Assembly (NCBI GenBank): GCA_942493235.1
Contig: OW818676.1
Span: forward strand, 2,604,001-2,668,000
DNA from: ENR-C587 sp942493235
GTDB taxonomy: Bacteria > Bacteroidota > Ignavibacteria > Kapaibacteriales > UBA2268
Reading direction: 5' to 3'
Length of the DNA: 64,000 nt
Positions within the stretch are counted from its first letter, which is position 1; each line of letters starts with the position of its first letter. The notes beneath the pieces were generated by a model. It did no database searches. It had not been told where the DNA came from and worked only from the letters and a program-made list of their open reading frames with translations. Of this stretch, positions 15,383 through 24,695 are shown piece after piece. Both the position numbers and the translations under genes were made by a program.

Positions 15383-17734
15383 TTAATTATTAACTGGAAT
15401 TTTAACTTCTACAACTACAGTACGGCATAAGAATCTGCCTTCAGGAATATCATTTGTAAATAATAATTCGGATTCACCTTTACCGAATGATGCCATATTC
15501 TTAGCTTTTATAGCTGTTGATGTTGATTTAGCTCTTGCTCCGGATAGTTTGGCATTGTGTTTTTCGTCGCCCATATTATCAGTATAACCGAATATTTGTA
15601 CTAATCCATTATCAGGAATTTCGCTTTTAATTACATCCGTAATTCTTTTATTTACAGGGTCAAGCTTTGATTTATCGAAATCGAATAATATCAAGTTATA
15701 AACATTAAATACTGTATCTTTAGTAAGCATTTGACGCTTTTTCTGAATACTCAATACTTCCACAGGTATTGATTTAGTATTAGTTGTTATTGTTTTACCG
15801 TCTTCATTGGTAACAGATAGTTTATAATCTAAAGAATTATATTTTCTGATAGAATTAATATGTTCCTCGCTGAACCAATCAATATTTCCTTTTGGCTTAT
15901 TAGTACCATTAATAGTTTTAATTTGTTTTTCGCCGGCAATTATATTTACACTCCAGTTTTTAACCCCTTTTTCAGATTCAATTTCAGGTTTAAACCTAAG
16001 TGTTGGCGGTGTAATAGTTCTTAAAGTGTCATTTATATCAATTGGAGCCATTAATACCCAGTCTTCGGAACTTAGTTCGACTCTTCTATTTTCTTCGACA
16101 CCTTGAATAGTTTTGTCATTAGAAGGCACTTTTGGCTTATTACCGAATTTAATATCAATACGGTCTGAACTGATGCCCCAATTACTTACAAAGTAATCTT
16201 TAACTTTTTCAGCTCGGTTTTTAGATAATGCTTTGTTATTCTTTTCAATGCCTTTATTTGAATTACAGCCGGTAATAGTAAGCTTAGTATTAGGCATTTC
16301 ATTCATCCTCTTAGCGATAATATTAAGCACTTGATAATATGTTTCTAAATTGTTTTTGCCGAGCAAATCCTGCATAGTGAATTTATTGGTAGAGCTTTTA
16401 TCTAAAATTGCATATTTGCTTTGAATTTGGTCTGAACCATCTTCAAAGAATATATAAGGTAGCAATGGTCTCATTTGACGTGATAAAAATTCTTCGATAA
16501 TAATTTTATCTGTGTTGATTTCAATATTATCAATTACACCCTTAATCTTAATATCTGCGGATAGAGATGGCTCAGCCGGAATCGGTATAACCGGGAATTG
16601 AAGTGAAGATATTTTAGAGTTATAATTAAAATCCTGAAGCAATGCAATAGTATTAATGCTTTTAGCTTGAGCCGGCATTGACGGTAGATAAGGCTCTGTT
16701 TTGGTTTCGGTATCCAAAAACCAAAGTGAAATTCCGGCATTGACTACAGGCTGAGCAGCCCAAGCTATATCCGAATGAAGCTCAAGAATTCCGGTACGGA
16801 ATGAAAGCCCTGCTAAAACTCGGTAAGAATTGTCGCTCTCTAAGTCAAATTTTAATGGAGCACCATCACGAATTTCCTTATAAGCACTATTAGTAATCGT
16901 ATTAGAATAATTTATTTCCCTTACGGCATAGAATGAGCCGGATACATTTTCATACTGCATACCGGAATATAGAGTTAATCCCCAATCAAATGTTTTACTG
17001 AAGTGAGTACCAAGAGACCATGAACTCATATCGAATGTTGACCCATATTCTAATTTATGAGTAGCAAAATTCAAAGCCCAAGCAAATGATTCGTCTTCGC
17101 CAAATAAACCGAATAATTTATCAATATTTTGATTGATTGCAATTGTATAGAATAGAAATTTATTATCATCTATATTAATTGTTGCAAATTTTAGTTTAAA
17201 CAATGTTCTGGTTGGAATACCGAATGATAATTGGAATACAGGTAGTCCTGTCATAAAATTAATATTATTACCCTCCATAAAGCCAATAGTCTTATATAGA
17301 GTATCGGGCGGTGCGTTTTCTTGCGGAGAACTAAATACCGGATTAGAAATACCTCCGTATATAGTTGGCTCTGAAACTGTTCCGTTGTGATTTCTGCGGA
17401 TGCCGTAATTAAGTAATTCGGATGTCTCAGTGGTTTCAGTATTGCCGAATTGGTCAGGCAATTCTGCGTCATAAGTTTTTTGGCTATTAGGTATAAACAT
17501 GCCTGTTAGCCCTAAATCAAGTGAAATTGACCAGCCGTTCTTATAATTAGCTGTAGTAAAAAGCCCTGTATTAAAACTTTCTCCTAAAGTAGTTATTAGT
17601 GGTTTAAAATAACCTTGTGCATTTTTTGAAGTAAAAATATTGAAGTCCTTAGAAATTTCTAAATCTTTAGTATATGATTCTAAAGAAGTTATTAAAATTC
17701 CAAAGAGAAAAAATAGAGTAAATCTCTTTTTCAT
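15383..17734 (-). CDS. Outer-membrane barrel-like protein with two OmpA-like domains
   Basis: The 783-residue protein has a signal peptide (MKKRFTLFFLFGILITSLES). A region of about 330 residues looks like an outer-membrane beta-barrel (alternating aromatic strands, FSAW-type turns). An OmpA-like peptidoglycan-binding domain follows at about 430-560, with NTKLTITGCNSNKG and SKNRAEKVKDYF ending in ENRRVEL. A second OmpA-like domain at about 680-780 has ILFDFDKSKLDPVN, FGYTDNMGDE and SGARAKSTSTA. Two OmpA domains in one chain is less usual. The protein probably ties the outer membrane to the cell wall. AGGAGC precedes the ATG. Confidence 0.82.
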   Translation of the reverse strand: MKKRFTLFFLFGILITSLESYTKDLEISKDFNIFTSKNAQGYFKPLITTLGESFNTGLFTTANYKNGWSISLDLGLTGMFIPNSQKTYDAELPDQFGNTETTETSELLNYGIRRNHNGTVSEPTIYGGISNPVFSSPQENAPPDTLYKTIGFMEGNNINFMTGLPVFQLSFGIPTRTLFKLKFATINIDDNKFLFYTIAINQNIDKLFGLFGEDESFAWALNFATHKLEYGSTFDMSSWSLGTHFSKTFDWGLTLYSGMQYENVSGSFYAVREINYSNTITNSAYKEIRDGAPLKFDLESDNSYRVLAGLSFRTGILELHSDIAWAAQPVVNAGISLWFLDTETKTEPYLPSMPAQAKSINTIALLQDFNYNSKISSLQFPVIPIPAEPSLSADIKIKGVIDNIEINTDKIIIEEFLSRQMRPLLPYIFFEDGSDQIQSKYAILDKSSTNKFTMQDLLGKNNLETYYQVLNIIAKRMNEMPNTKLTITGCNSNKGIEKNNKALSKNRAEKVKDYFVSNWGISSDRIDIKFGNKPKVPSNDKTIQGVEENRRVELSSEDWVLMAPIDINDTLRTITPPTLRFKPEIESEKGVKNWSVNIIAGEKQIKTINGTNKPKGNIDWFSEEHINSIRKYNSLDYKLSVTNEDGKTITTNTKSIPVEVLSIQKKRQMLTKDTVFNVYNLILFDFDKSKLDPVNKRITDVIKSEIPDNGLVQIFGYTDNMGDEKHNAKLSGARAKSTSTAIKAKNMASFGKGESELLFTNDIPEGRFLCRTVVVEVKIPVNN

Positions 17735-18002
17735 ATTAGCTCCTATTATTAAACTGTACTTTATTTACCGTAAATTTAAATACTTTTTCGCAAATATCAA
17801 AAATAAATCTATATCTGATTGTATATTAATTGTATTTTGGTTTGAAAACAATTTTTACTATTTTTTGATATTATTTTATTTATTTATAAAAAATTTACCT
17901 ATAAATGAGTTTTATATAAAATAATTCAAAGATATAAACTTCTAATTAAAAGTAAAAAATATTATAAATCGAAACAAATTATTTGATATTTAGGAGTTTA
18001 TT

Positions 18003-19001
18003 ATGGATTTAAAAACAAATTATTTGGGATTATCGTTAAATTCTCCTTTAGTAGCCGGAGCATCTCCCATTTCAGAAGATATTAGTAATATAAAAAAATT
18101 AGAAGACTGTGGTGCATCTGCTGTTGTTTTATACTCTCTTTTTGAAGAGCAACTTAGACATGAGCAATACGAACTTCACTACTTTTCTACTGAGAACACC
18201 TATTTATCGCCGGAAGCTGCTACATATTTTCCGGATTATGACCAATACCGAGTAGGACCAGATGGATATTTAGAACATATCCGAAAAGCTAAAGAAGCTG
18301 TTAATATTCCAATTATTGCCAGTTTAAATGGGGTCAGTGCCGGAGGATGGACAGAATTTGCAAAAAAAATTGAGCAAGCCGGTGCAGATGCTTTAGAGCT
18401 TAATAATTACTCTTTAGCTACAAGTTTTTTTACTCCATCAATTGAAATTGAAAATAAATTTTTAGATATTTTGGACTCAGTAAAATCACATATTAAAATC
18501 CCTGTAACCGTTAAATTAAGTCCTTTCTATACTAATTTACCTTATTCTTGCAAAAGAATTGAAGAAGCCGGTGCTGACGGATTAGTTCTATTCAATAGAT
18601 TCTATCAACCGGATATTGATTTAGAAGAGCTTGAAATCAAACCTAAAGTTCAGTTGAGTACTTCAAATGATTTAAGATTGGCTCTTACTTGGATAGGAAT
18701 ACTTAAAGGCAGATTAAAAACAGATTTTGCTGCCTCCGGTGGTGTTCATTCCGGCGAAGATGTTATAAAAATGATGATGGCGGGTGCTAACGTTACTTTA
18801 ATCGTCTCTGCTCTGTTAGTAAACGGTATCGAATATTTGAAGATTATCGAAAAGCAGATTATAGAATGGATGGAACGCAAAGAATATGTATCTATCTTAC
18901 AGATGCAGGGCTCTATGAGTCAGCAGAATATTCCTGACCCTTCTGCTTTTGAACGTGCACAATATATGAAAGCTTTGACAAGCTATCAATTTAAGAAATA
19001 A
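18003..19001 (+). CDS. Dihydroorotate dehydrogenase-like protein
   Basis: The 332-residue TIM-barrel protein belongs to the PyrD-like FMN family. The N-terminus MDLKTNYLGLSLNSPLVAG is that of the 'dihydroorotate dehydrogenase-like' branch. IPVTVKLSPFYTNL and the phosphate-binding FAASGGVHSGEDVIKMMMAGA are visible. The catalytic base region differs from true PyrD, and this branch is often not pyrimidine-specific, so the substrate is open. The ATG is preceded by TTTAGGAGTT, a good ribosome site. A terminator follows at 19052. Confidence 0.83.
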   Translation: MDLKTNYLGLSLNSPLVAGASPISEDISNIKKLEDCGASAVVLYSLFEEQLRHEQYELHYFSTENTYLSPEAATYFPDYDQYRVGPDGYLEHIRKAKEAVNIPIIASLNGVSAGGWTEFAKKIEQAGADALELNNYSLATSFFTPSIEIENKFLDILDSVKSHIKIPVTVKLSPFYTNLPYSCKRIEEAGADGLVLFNRFYQPDIDLEELEIKPKVQLSTSNDLRLALTWIGILKGRLKTDFAASGGVHSGEDVIKMMMAGANVTLIVSALLVNGIEYLKIIEKQIIEWMERKEYVSILQMQGSMSQQNIPDPSAFERAQYMKALTSYQFKK

Positions 19002-19051
19002 TATTTTTGTTAATGTAATTATTAAGATGTAAATATTTTAGTATTTTAAAA

Positions 19052-19088
19052 AAAAGCCTTCGGAATGATATTTTATCCGAAGGCTTTT
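19052..19088. terminator. Bidirectional terminator
   Basis: Arms AAAAGCCTTCGGA and TCCGAAGGCTTTT form a 13-bp stem with flanking A/T runs, between the convergent dihydroorotate dehydrogenase-like gene and clpX. Confidence 0.9.
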
Positions 19089-19108
19089 ATATAATGTTTC
19101 AAAATCAT

Positions 19109-20380
19109 TTATGCGGACTTGACTTCTTCTTCGTAATTCTTTAATCCGTCTTTTTTTATATTTTCAGCCATTTCGCGAGTAAGTACAATTTTCTTTTTGC
19201 CTTTATCATCGGGTATTTTAAACATTATCGGAAGCATTATTTCTTCTATTACTGACCTTAATGCTCTGGCACCGGTTTTTCTTTCTCTAGCTTTTTCAAC
19301 AATATAGTCTGTAACAGAGTCATCAAAAACCAATTCTACACCGTCGATTTTAGCTAATTTCTTGTATTGCTTATAAATAGCATTTTTCGGTTGAACTAAT
19401 ATACTTCTCAATGCTTCATCACTTAGTTCTTCCATAGGAGCCAGTACCGGCAACCTGCCAATTAATTCGGGGATTAGTCCGAATTTCAATAAATCATAAG
19501 ATTCTACTCTACGTAAAATTTCAGAGCCTTCTTTTAGTGAATCTTCGATAGTAGCGGTAAAGCCGATAACAGATTTTCTCATTCTCTGGGCAATTACTTT
19601 CTCTAAGCCGTCAAAAGCACCACCGCAGATGAATAGTATATTTTTAGTATTCAAATATATTAATGATTGCTCGGGGTGTTTACGCCCACCTTTAGGAGGA
19701 ATGCCGGCAGAAGTACCTTCAAGTATTTTTAATAAAGCCTGCTGAACGCCTTCGCCACTTACATCGCGGGTAATACTGGTTGATTCGCTTTTCCTTGAGA
19801 TTTTATCAATTTCGTCAATATATATAATGCCGTTTTCGGCTGCTTTTACGTCATAATCGCATTTTTGTAATAGATTTAGTAGTACTGTTTCTACGTCGTC
19901 GCCTACATATCCGGCTTCAGTAATAGTTGTAGCATCAGCAATTGCAAACGGAACATTTAATACTTTAGCTAAAGTCTGAGCAAGTAAGGTCTTACCGGAA
20001 CCGGTAGGTCCAAGAAGTAATACATTGCTTTTTTCTAATTCTACGTCACTGAACTCAGTATCTTTATGATTCATAAAGGAGCGTTTATAATGATTATATA
20101 CCGCAACGGAAAGAACTTTTTTAGCATAATCCTGACCGATTACATATTCGTCTAATTTGCTTTTTATTTGAGAGGGAGTAAGCAGTTGATTCTTACCGCC
20201 GATAGCATAATCGGTTTTGATAAATTGTTTGCCCTTAATGATTTCTACTGAACTTTGAGCACAAAAATCGCAGATATATACTCCGTTAGGACCTTCTACC
20301 AAGCCAGTTACTTGATTAACGCTTCTGCCACAAAATGAGCAATGTACATCTAAATTCGTACCTGTTTTTCTTTTAGCCAT
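19109..20380 (-). CDS. clpX: ATP-dependent Clp protease ATP-binding subunit ClpX
   Basis: The 423-residue unfoldase is full length. The N-terminal zinc-binding domain has C14, C17, C37 and C40 (CSFCGRS ... ICDFC). Walker A lies at 124-131 (GPTGSGKT) and Walker B in IIYIDEIDKI. The sensor and arginine-finger region around ELIGRLPVLAPM is intact. ClpX recognises tagged proteins and feeds them to ClpP, which is not in this window. The ATG at 20380 gives the standard MAKRK-type start. It is separate from the sigma-54 gene upstream (203 bp gap). Confidence 0.95.
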   Translation of the reverse strand: MAKRKTGTNLDVHCSFCGRSVNQVTGLVEGPNGVYICDFCAQSSVEIIKGKQFIKTDYAIGGKNQLLTPSQIKSKLDEYVIGQDYAKKVLSVAVYNHYKRSFMNHKDTEFSDVELEKSNVLLLGPTGSGKTLLAQTLAKVLNVPFAIADATTITEAGYVGDDVETVLLNLLQKCDYDVKAAENGIIYIDEIDKISRKSESTSITRDVSGEGVQQALLKILEGTSAGIPPKGGRKHPEQSLIYLNTKNILFICGGAFDGLEKVIAQRMRKSVIGFTATIEDSLKEGSEILRRVESYDLLKFGLIPELIGRLPVLAPMEELSDEALRSILVQPKNAIYKQYKKLAKIDGVELVFDDSVTDYIVEKARERKTGARALRSVIEEIMLPIMFKIPDDKGKKKIVLTREMAENIKKDGLKNYEEEVKSA

Positions 20381-20541
20381 TTGTTCTTACTGTCTTAATG
20401 AGTTAAAAAATAGTATCATAGTATTTCGGAGTTATTCCGAACTTCAAAAATAATACATTTTATTCAAATTAAAGAATGATTTTTGAATTATTTGATAATT
20501 TGCAGTTTGATTATTGAGTTTTAGTATAATAGGAATAATTA

Positions 20542-20566
20542 CTCTCCCATGCTGAATGTTGGAGAG
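20542..20566 (-). terminator. Possible weak terminator hairpin
   Basis: Inverted arms CTCTCC and GGAGAG with a 13-base loop, 18 bp downstream of the leftward sigma-54 activator stop. Outer AATAATTA/TAATTATT can extend the pairing. No strong U-tract follows. Confidence 0.35.
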
Positions 20567-20583
20567 AGCATGTGAAATAATTA

Positions 20584-21786
20584 TTACAAATCAATACCAT
20601 AGTCATCTAACTTGCGGTATAGAGTTCTCTCGCTTATACCGAGAGCTTGAGAGGCAAGCCGACGGCTTCCACTGTATCTTCTTAGGGCAGAGATTATCAA
20701 TTCTTTTTCGTTATTGGACAGGTTCAAATCTCTATCTTCATCAAATTGATGATTTTCCGGATTAATTGTTGGAATTGCAGAATCATTCATATCGTCGATT
20801 TTATTCTGAATATTATCTATTTTCATGGCAAGCGAATGCATACCCCTTTGCATATCACTAAATTGATTTTGCATCTCAAGCAGAGTTCTGAATATAAGCT
20901 CTAATTCAACTCTTTCCCCTGTGTCTTGCTTTCGCAGCGGAACAATTGAATGCCCTTTGTCAATTTCAGAATATGAGGGCGGAGGTAGAGCCGGAGAAAT
21001 GTATCTCCTGATTAGCTCTGGAGTAATATAAGTTTTACGTTCTAAAGTTAGTACAGTCTCAATTAAATTTCGTAATTCACGGACATTGCCGGGCCATGGT
21101 AAGGCTTTCATAATTGCCAATGCATCATCAGAAATTCCCTCGAATTGAAGACTCATTTTGTCGCAAGTACGTTTACCGAAGTGCATTACCAAATCCTCGA
21201 CATCATCATTATGCTCACGGAGTGGTGGCAGTTTAATGTGTACAGATTTAAGCCTAAAGTACAAATCCTGCCTGAAATTACCGTCCATTACTTCTAATTC
21301 CAATTCGCGGTTAGTAGCGGCAACCAAACGAACGTCCACCTGATGAACAGTTGATGAGCCAAGCCTTGAAAATTCACCTGATTCGAGAACTCTTAATAAC
21401 TTAACCTGAGTGCTTACCGGCATCTCGCCGATTTCATCAAGAAAAATTGTCCCCTTATTTGCTACTTCAAAAAATCCTTTTCTCTGGTCATTTGCTCCGG
21501 TGAAAGCTCCTCTTTCATGCCCGAACAGCTCAGATTCTAACAATGTCTCGGGTATAGCTCCGCAATTTACACTTACAAATGGGAATTTCTTTCTGTGCGA
21601 GAGCCCATGAATTGCATTAGCAAATACTTCCTTACCGGTTCCGGTTTCGCCGGTAATTAGCACAGCAAGGTCAGTCGGAGCAGCTTGATATAGTAATTGC
21701 AACGACTTGAGCATATTCTCCGAACTGCCGATTATGCCAAACTTAACATTTAACAAATTAGCAATGTGATTTAGATTACTATCCAT
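20584..21786 (-). CDS. Sigma-54-dependent transcriptional activator without a receiver domain
   Basis: The 400-residue protein begins directly with the AAA+ domain. Walker A lies at 46-53 (GETGTGKE), the sigma-54-contact loop GAFTGA at 93-98, and Walker B near FLDEIGEM. A Fis-type HTH closes the C-terminus (RRLASQALGISERTLYRKL). A coiled-coil-like linker (about residues 300-335, MQNQFSDMQRGMHSLAMKID) takes the place of a sensory domain. Without an N-terminal input domain, activity must be controlled by expression, by a partner, or by the linker. Its start overlaps the rhodanese gene stop by 8 bases, so translation is coupled. Confidence 0.9.
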   Translation of the reverse strand: MDSNLNHIANLLNVKFGIIGSSENMLKSLQLLYQAAPTDLAVLITGETGTGKEVFANAIHGLSHRKKFPFVSVNCGAIPETLLESELFGHERGAFTGANDQRKGFFEVANKGTIFLDEIGEMPVSTQVKLLRVLESGEFSRLGSSTVHQVDVRLVAATNRELELEVMDGNFRQDLYFRLKSVHIKLPPLREHNDDVEDLVMHFGKRTCDKMSLQFEGISDDALAIMKALPWPGNVRELRNLIETVLTLERKTYITPELIRRYISPALPPPSYSEIDKGHSIVPLRKQDTGERVELELIFRTLLEMQNQFSDMQRGMHSLAMKIDNIQNKIDDMNDSAIPTINPENHQFDEDRDLNLSNNEKELIISALRRYSGSRRLASQALGISERTLYRKLDDYGIDL

Positions 21787-22402
21787 TATTCACCATTTTC
21801 TTTGACCATTCTTCCCATCCGCCGACAAATATAAATATTTTTTGAAATCCGAAATTTAGTAAATCATTTGCAAGATGATGGCTTAAGTCGCAGTCGCCAC
21901 CGTCGCAATATATCAATATGATTTTATCTTTACTCAAATTATTTATACTATTGAAATATGATTCTTTATCATCTCCGGACGGGTATATATTAATGGCATT
22001 AGCGATTTTCCCTTCCGAAAATACTTCCGGTGAGCGAGCATCTATCAACGTAATTCTCCGGTCATTTATATATTTTTTAACCAAATCAATACCAATATTT
22101 TTAATTGTTGGCTTTTCGATTTGTGCTGTTTCAGATGTTAACTCTTTGGGATTATCTGTTTTGGCTAATACAGCCGAACTATCTTTATTTGTAATTGCTT
22201 GAGTGAGATTGCTTGAGACTGTTTGGGTAGAATTCAGGTTATTACCCGCACCGAAAAGCTCATTTTCACCAATAGTTTTAACTTGTACCTCTTGCTTGAT
22301 TAACGGAAGAGATTTACTTGAATAAAAATTATAAGCTAATCCCATAAGTGATGAGATTACAAGAATACCTAATATGTCGAGAGCTAATTTTTTATATTTC
22401 AT
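21779..22402 (-). CDS. Membrane-anchored rhodanese-like domain protein
   Basis: The 207-residue protein has one N-terminal membrane segment (LALDILGILVISSLMGLAY). A Ser/Thr/Asn-rich linker follows, then a C-terminal rhodanese domain from about residue 100. The domain shows ITLIDARSPEVFSEGKIANAINIYP and a candidate active-site Cys in LIYCDGGDCDL. Rhodaneses transfer sulfur, or act as redox or binding modules. The domain probably faces the periplasm. It sits in a leftward cluster with LOG, DnaJ and the sigma-54 activator, overlapping the last by 8 bases. Confidence 0.82.
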   Translation of the reverse strand: MKYKKLALDILGILVISSLMGLAYNFYSSKSLPLIKQEVQVKTIGENELFGAGNNLNSTQTVSSNLTQAITNKDSSAVLAKTDNPKELTSETAQIEKPTIKNIGIDLVKKYINDRRITLIDARSPEVFSEGKIANAINIYPSGDDKESYFNSINNLSKDKIILIYCDGGDCDLSHHLANDLLNFGFQKIFIFVGGWEEWSKKMVNNG

Positions 22403-22434
22403 TACTATAATAATTTAATTGATAAATCAAATAC

Positions 22435-22869
22435 TTAAAAATTCCTAATCTGCTTTAAAAATGAATAGGCAGTATTTATATCTTTTGTCTTTTTTGCTGC
22501 AAGTTCTTGAATTTCTCTGCCTAAGTTATGAACCTTATCTGGATGATATTCTTTAATTTTAGCTTTATAAGCCGATTTAATTTCCTCCACAGAGCAATTA
22601 AAAGTAAGCTCTAATATTGAATAAGCTTTATCCGATGTTATTTTATCATCGGTAGCTGAGTGATTATTATTAGTACTGCTATTGCTATTATTAGTGTCTT
22701 TTCTACTGTTAAAAGTTTCCTTTTGGGATTCTTTTTTTTTGTTCAAGTCATTAATAATTTTCTTCAAATTATCTTCATCGGAATTAATTACCCTATTAGC
22801 AGTGCTCAAATCATCATCGTTAGAGTAAGACTTAGCAATATTAATAATTCTATTAATTATCTGACCCAT
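22435..22869 (-). CDS. DnaJ-domain protein
   Basis: A 144-residue protein with a charged, Asn/Ser-rich N-terminal half and a C-terminal J domain (about residues 80-144). The HPD tripeptide needed to stimulate Hsp70 ATPase is present in IKEYHPDKVHNLG, preceded by the helix VEEIKSAYKAK. There is no zinc finger or client-binding domain, so it is a specialised J protein, not DnaJ itself. It starts immediately after the LOG gene stop with no gap, which implies translational coupling. Confidence 0.85.
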   Translation of the reverse strand: MGQIINRIINIAKSYSNDDDLSTANRVINSDEDNLKKIINDLNKKKESQKETFNSRKDTNNSNSSTNNNHSATDDKITSDKAYSILELTFNCSVEEIKSAYKAKIKEYHPDKVHNLGREIQELAAKKTKDINTAYSFLKQIRNF

Positions 22870-23394
22870 TTATTTAAGTCTTTCGTTGAGTTCATTAAAA
22901 GCCATTGTATAATCATTTACTAAAATTATGTTAGAAGCAGATTCCATTGATTTCTCGGAGTAATAATTCATCATTTGAATAATCTCGTGCCATTGCTCGC
23001 CAATAGCTATGATTAGCCTATTAAACGCATTCCTATCTTTCAATGACCAAACGGCAGATAGTTCATTTAGAGTGCCGGGTCCACCGGGAAACACTATATA
23101 GGCATCACCCAGCTCGATTAGCTTGACCATCCGCTCAATATATCCGTTAGTAACTATTAGTTCGGTAGCGTATTTATTTGCCTTCCTTTCGGGGAAAAAG
23201 CTCGAAGTAACTGCTATTTTTTCGGTCTTGTAGATTTCGGCACCGGCAAATACAGCCTCCATAACACCGCCATATCCACCGCTAACAAGTGAGTAATTGG
23301 CTTGACCGCATAACTCACCGAAATGCTTTGCATCGGCATACTCAATTGAATCGATTTTACAGTCAGAAGCCCCGAAAACAGTAATTCTTATCAT
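22870..23394 (-). CDS. LOG family protein (TIGR00725-like nucleotide-binding protein)
   Basis: The 174-residue Rossmann-like protein carries the LOG/'lysine decarboxylase-like' motifs SGGYGGVMEAVFAGA and PGGPGTLNELS (PGGxGTxxE). Plant LOG enzymes and some bacterial homologues are phosphoribohydrolases that release cytokinin-type bases from nucleotides. Others have no known role, so substrate is left open. It is the first gene of the leftward cluster with DnaJ, rhodanese and the sigma-54 activator. Confidence 0.82.
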   Translation of the reverse strand: MIRITVFGASDCKIDSIEYADAKHFGELCGQANYSLVSGGYGGVMEAVFAGAEIYKTEKIAVTSSFFPERKANKYATELIVTNGYIERMVKLIELGDAYIVFPGGPGTLNELSAVWSLKDRNAFNRLIIAIGEQWHEIIQMMNYYSEKSMESASNIILVNDYTMAFNELNERLK

Positions 23395-23618
23395 AATATC
23401 CTTGTATAGAACATTTTAATCGAATTTTTTTATTAAATTGTTTAAATTGGCAAATATTTTAATAATAAACTATTTTGCTGAATTTTAAGTTAGTTATAAA
23501 TATTTCCCCTCAAGCAAACTTGTTGATACCGATCTATTTCATTTCAGCAAGCAAATAATATCAGTTAATTCAATGACGAAAGATTTACAGCTTTGTTTTT
23601 GAATTTTCGGAATATCTA

Positions 23619-24527
23619 TTATTTACTGACAACAAAATTGAAACTTACCTTTGTCTTCTCATTAGACAACTCCAAAATATACGAACCGTTAGTGATAGTT
23701 TCTAATGGAATAATCAAATTACTATTAGAATAATTGCTTAATATGCTCGATAGTTGTATTTTACCATCTATGTCGTAAATATTTATTTTTAAGTCAGAAT
23801 CGCTAAATACTTCATTTGTTTTTACAGATAAATATTCATTTGCAGGATTGGGAAATATATATAATTCAGCTCCATCTACCTGCTTAATATCGCCATTAGT
23901 TAAATTCTCGCAACGAGTTACTCCGCTTACAGCATCAATACCGCAAATAAATCTTTCACCGACAGTGGGGAATTCCATTATCCAATATGCGGTGTTATTA
24001 CCATATTGAGGTAATGTATTTACAGCCAGTAATACGGCATTTGGGTCAGTTTTTCCGCTTGTGTTATGATAACTGATATAATTAGCATTAACTGAAATTT
24101 TACTATATAAATCAGTACTGTTTAGCCATTGGTAAGAGTCTAATGAGCTAACAGGTTCAAATGGTAAATATTGATTAAAAGTATTAAAAGGTACATCATA
24201 AGTAGTGTATAATTCTTGACCTAAGAAAACGGAATACACTAATGCTAATACAAGCTTATTATTATTATCGGATTGTGATTTTATATAATAAAGCCAAATA
24301 TTAGCTTTACCGGTGCTTACTGAAAATGTTACTTGTACCGGCATCTGAGAGACTGTCATATTGCCGGAAGCAATTGCGAATACTTCAGGGTCAGAGATAC
24401 CCTTTTCTTTAGCTTTACTTATTATTGTTTCTATTCCGTCTTTTGCCGGATAATGAGTAAATACCTGTGCTTGCGAATGTTCGTAGCATAAAAATATACA
24501 AGTAATTAGTAATAGAAATTGTTTCAT
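23619..24527 (-). CDS. Secreted protein with type IX secretion C-terminal sorting domain
   Basis: The protein of about 302 residues starts MKQFLLLITCIFLCY with signal peptide cleavage near HSQAQ. I take the ATG at 24527; an ATG at 24539 is the alternative, while the most upstream codon (24587) is TTG. The C-terminal ~75 residues are a Por-type sorting domain: ELYIFPNPANEYLSVK, then INIYDIDGKIQ, then NGSYILELSNEKTKVSFNFVVSK. This marks export by the type IX system and surface attachment. The body has no domain I recognise. The gene is monocistronic. Confidence 0.8.
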   Translation of the reverse strand: MKQFLLLITCIFLCYEHSQAQVFTHYPAKDGIETIISKAKEKGISDPEVFAIASGNMTVSQMPVQVTFSVSTGKANIWLYYIKSQSDNNNKLVLALVYSVFLGQELYTTYDVPFNTFNQYLPFEPVSSLDSYQWLNSTDLYSKISVNANYISYHNTSGKTDPNAVLLAVNTLPQYGNNTAYWIMEFPTVGERFICGIDAVSGVTRCENLTNGDIKQVDGAELYIFPNPANEYLSVKTNEVFSDSDLKINIYDIDGKIQLSSILSNYSNSNLIIPLETITNGSYILELSNEKTKVSFNFVVSK

Positions 24528-24695
24528 AATTGTTCCCATTAGTTTATTTTGTAAAATAATATTGTAAATCTGATTGTTCAATATCAATAATATATCTCAA
24601 ATATTTAACATTAAATAACGATTTTATTACTCTAATACATTTTTTTTTATTAAATTGTATTTTACAGATTACTAATTTACAAATAAAAAATACAA

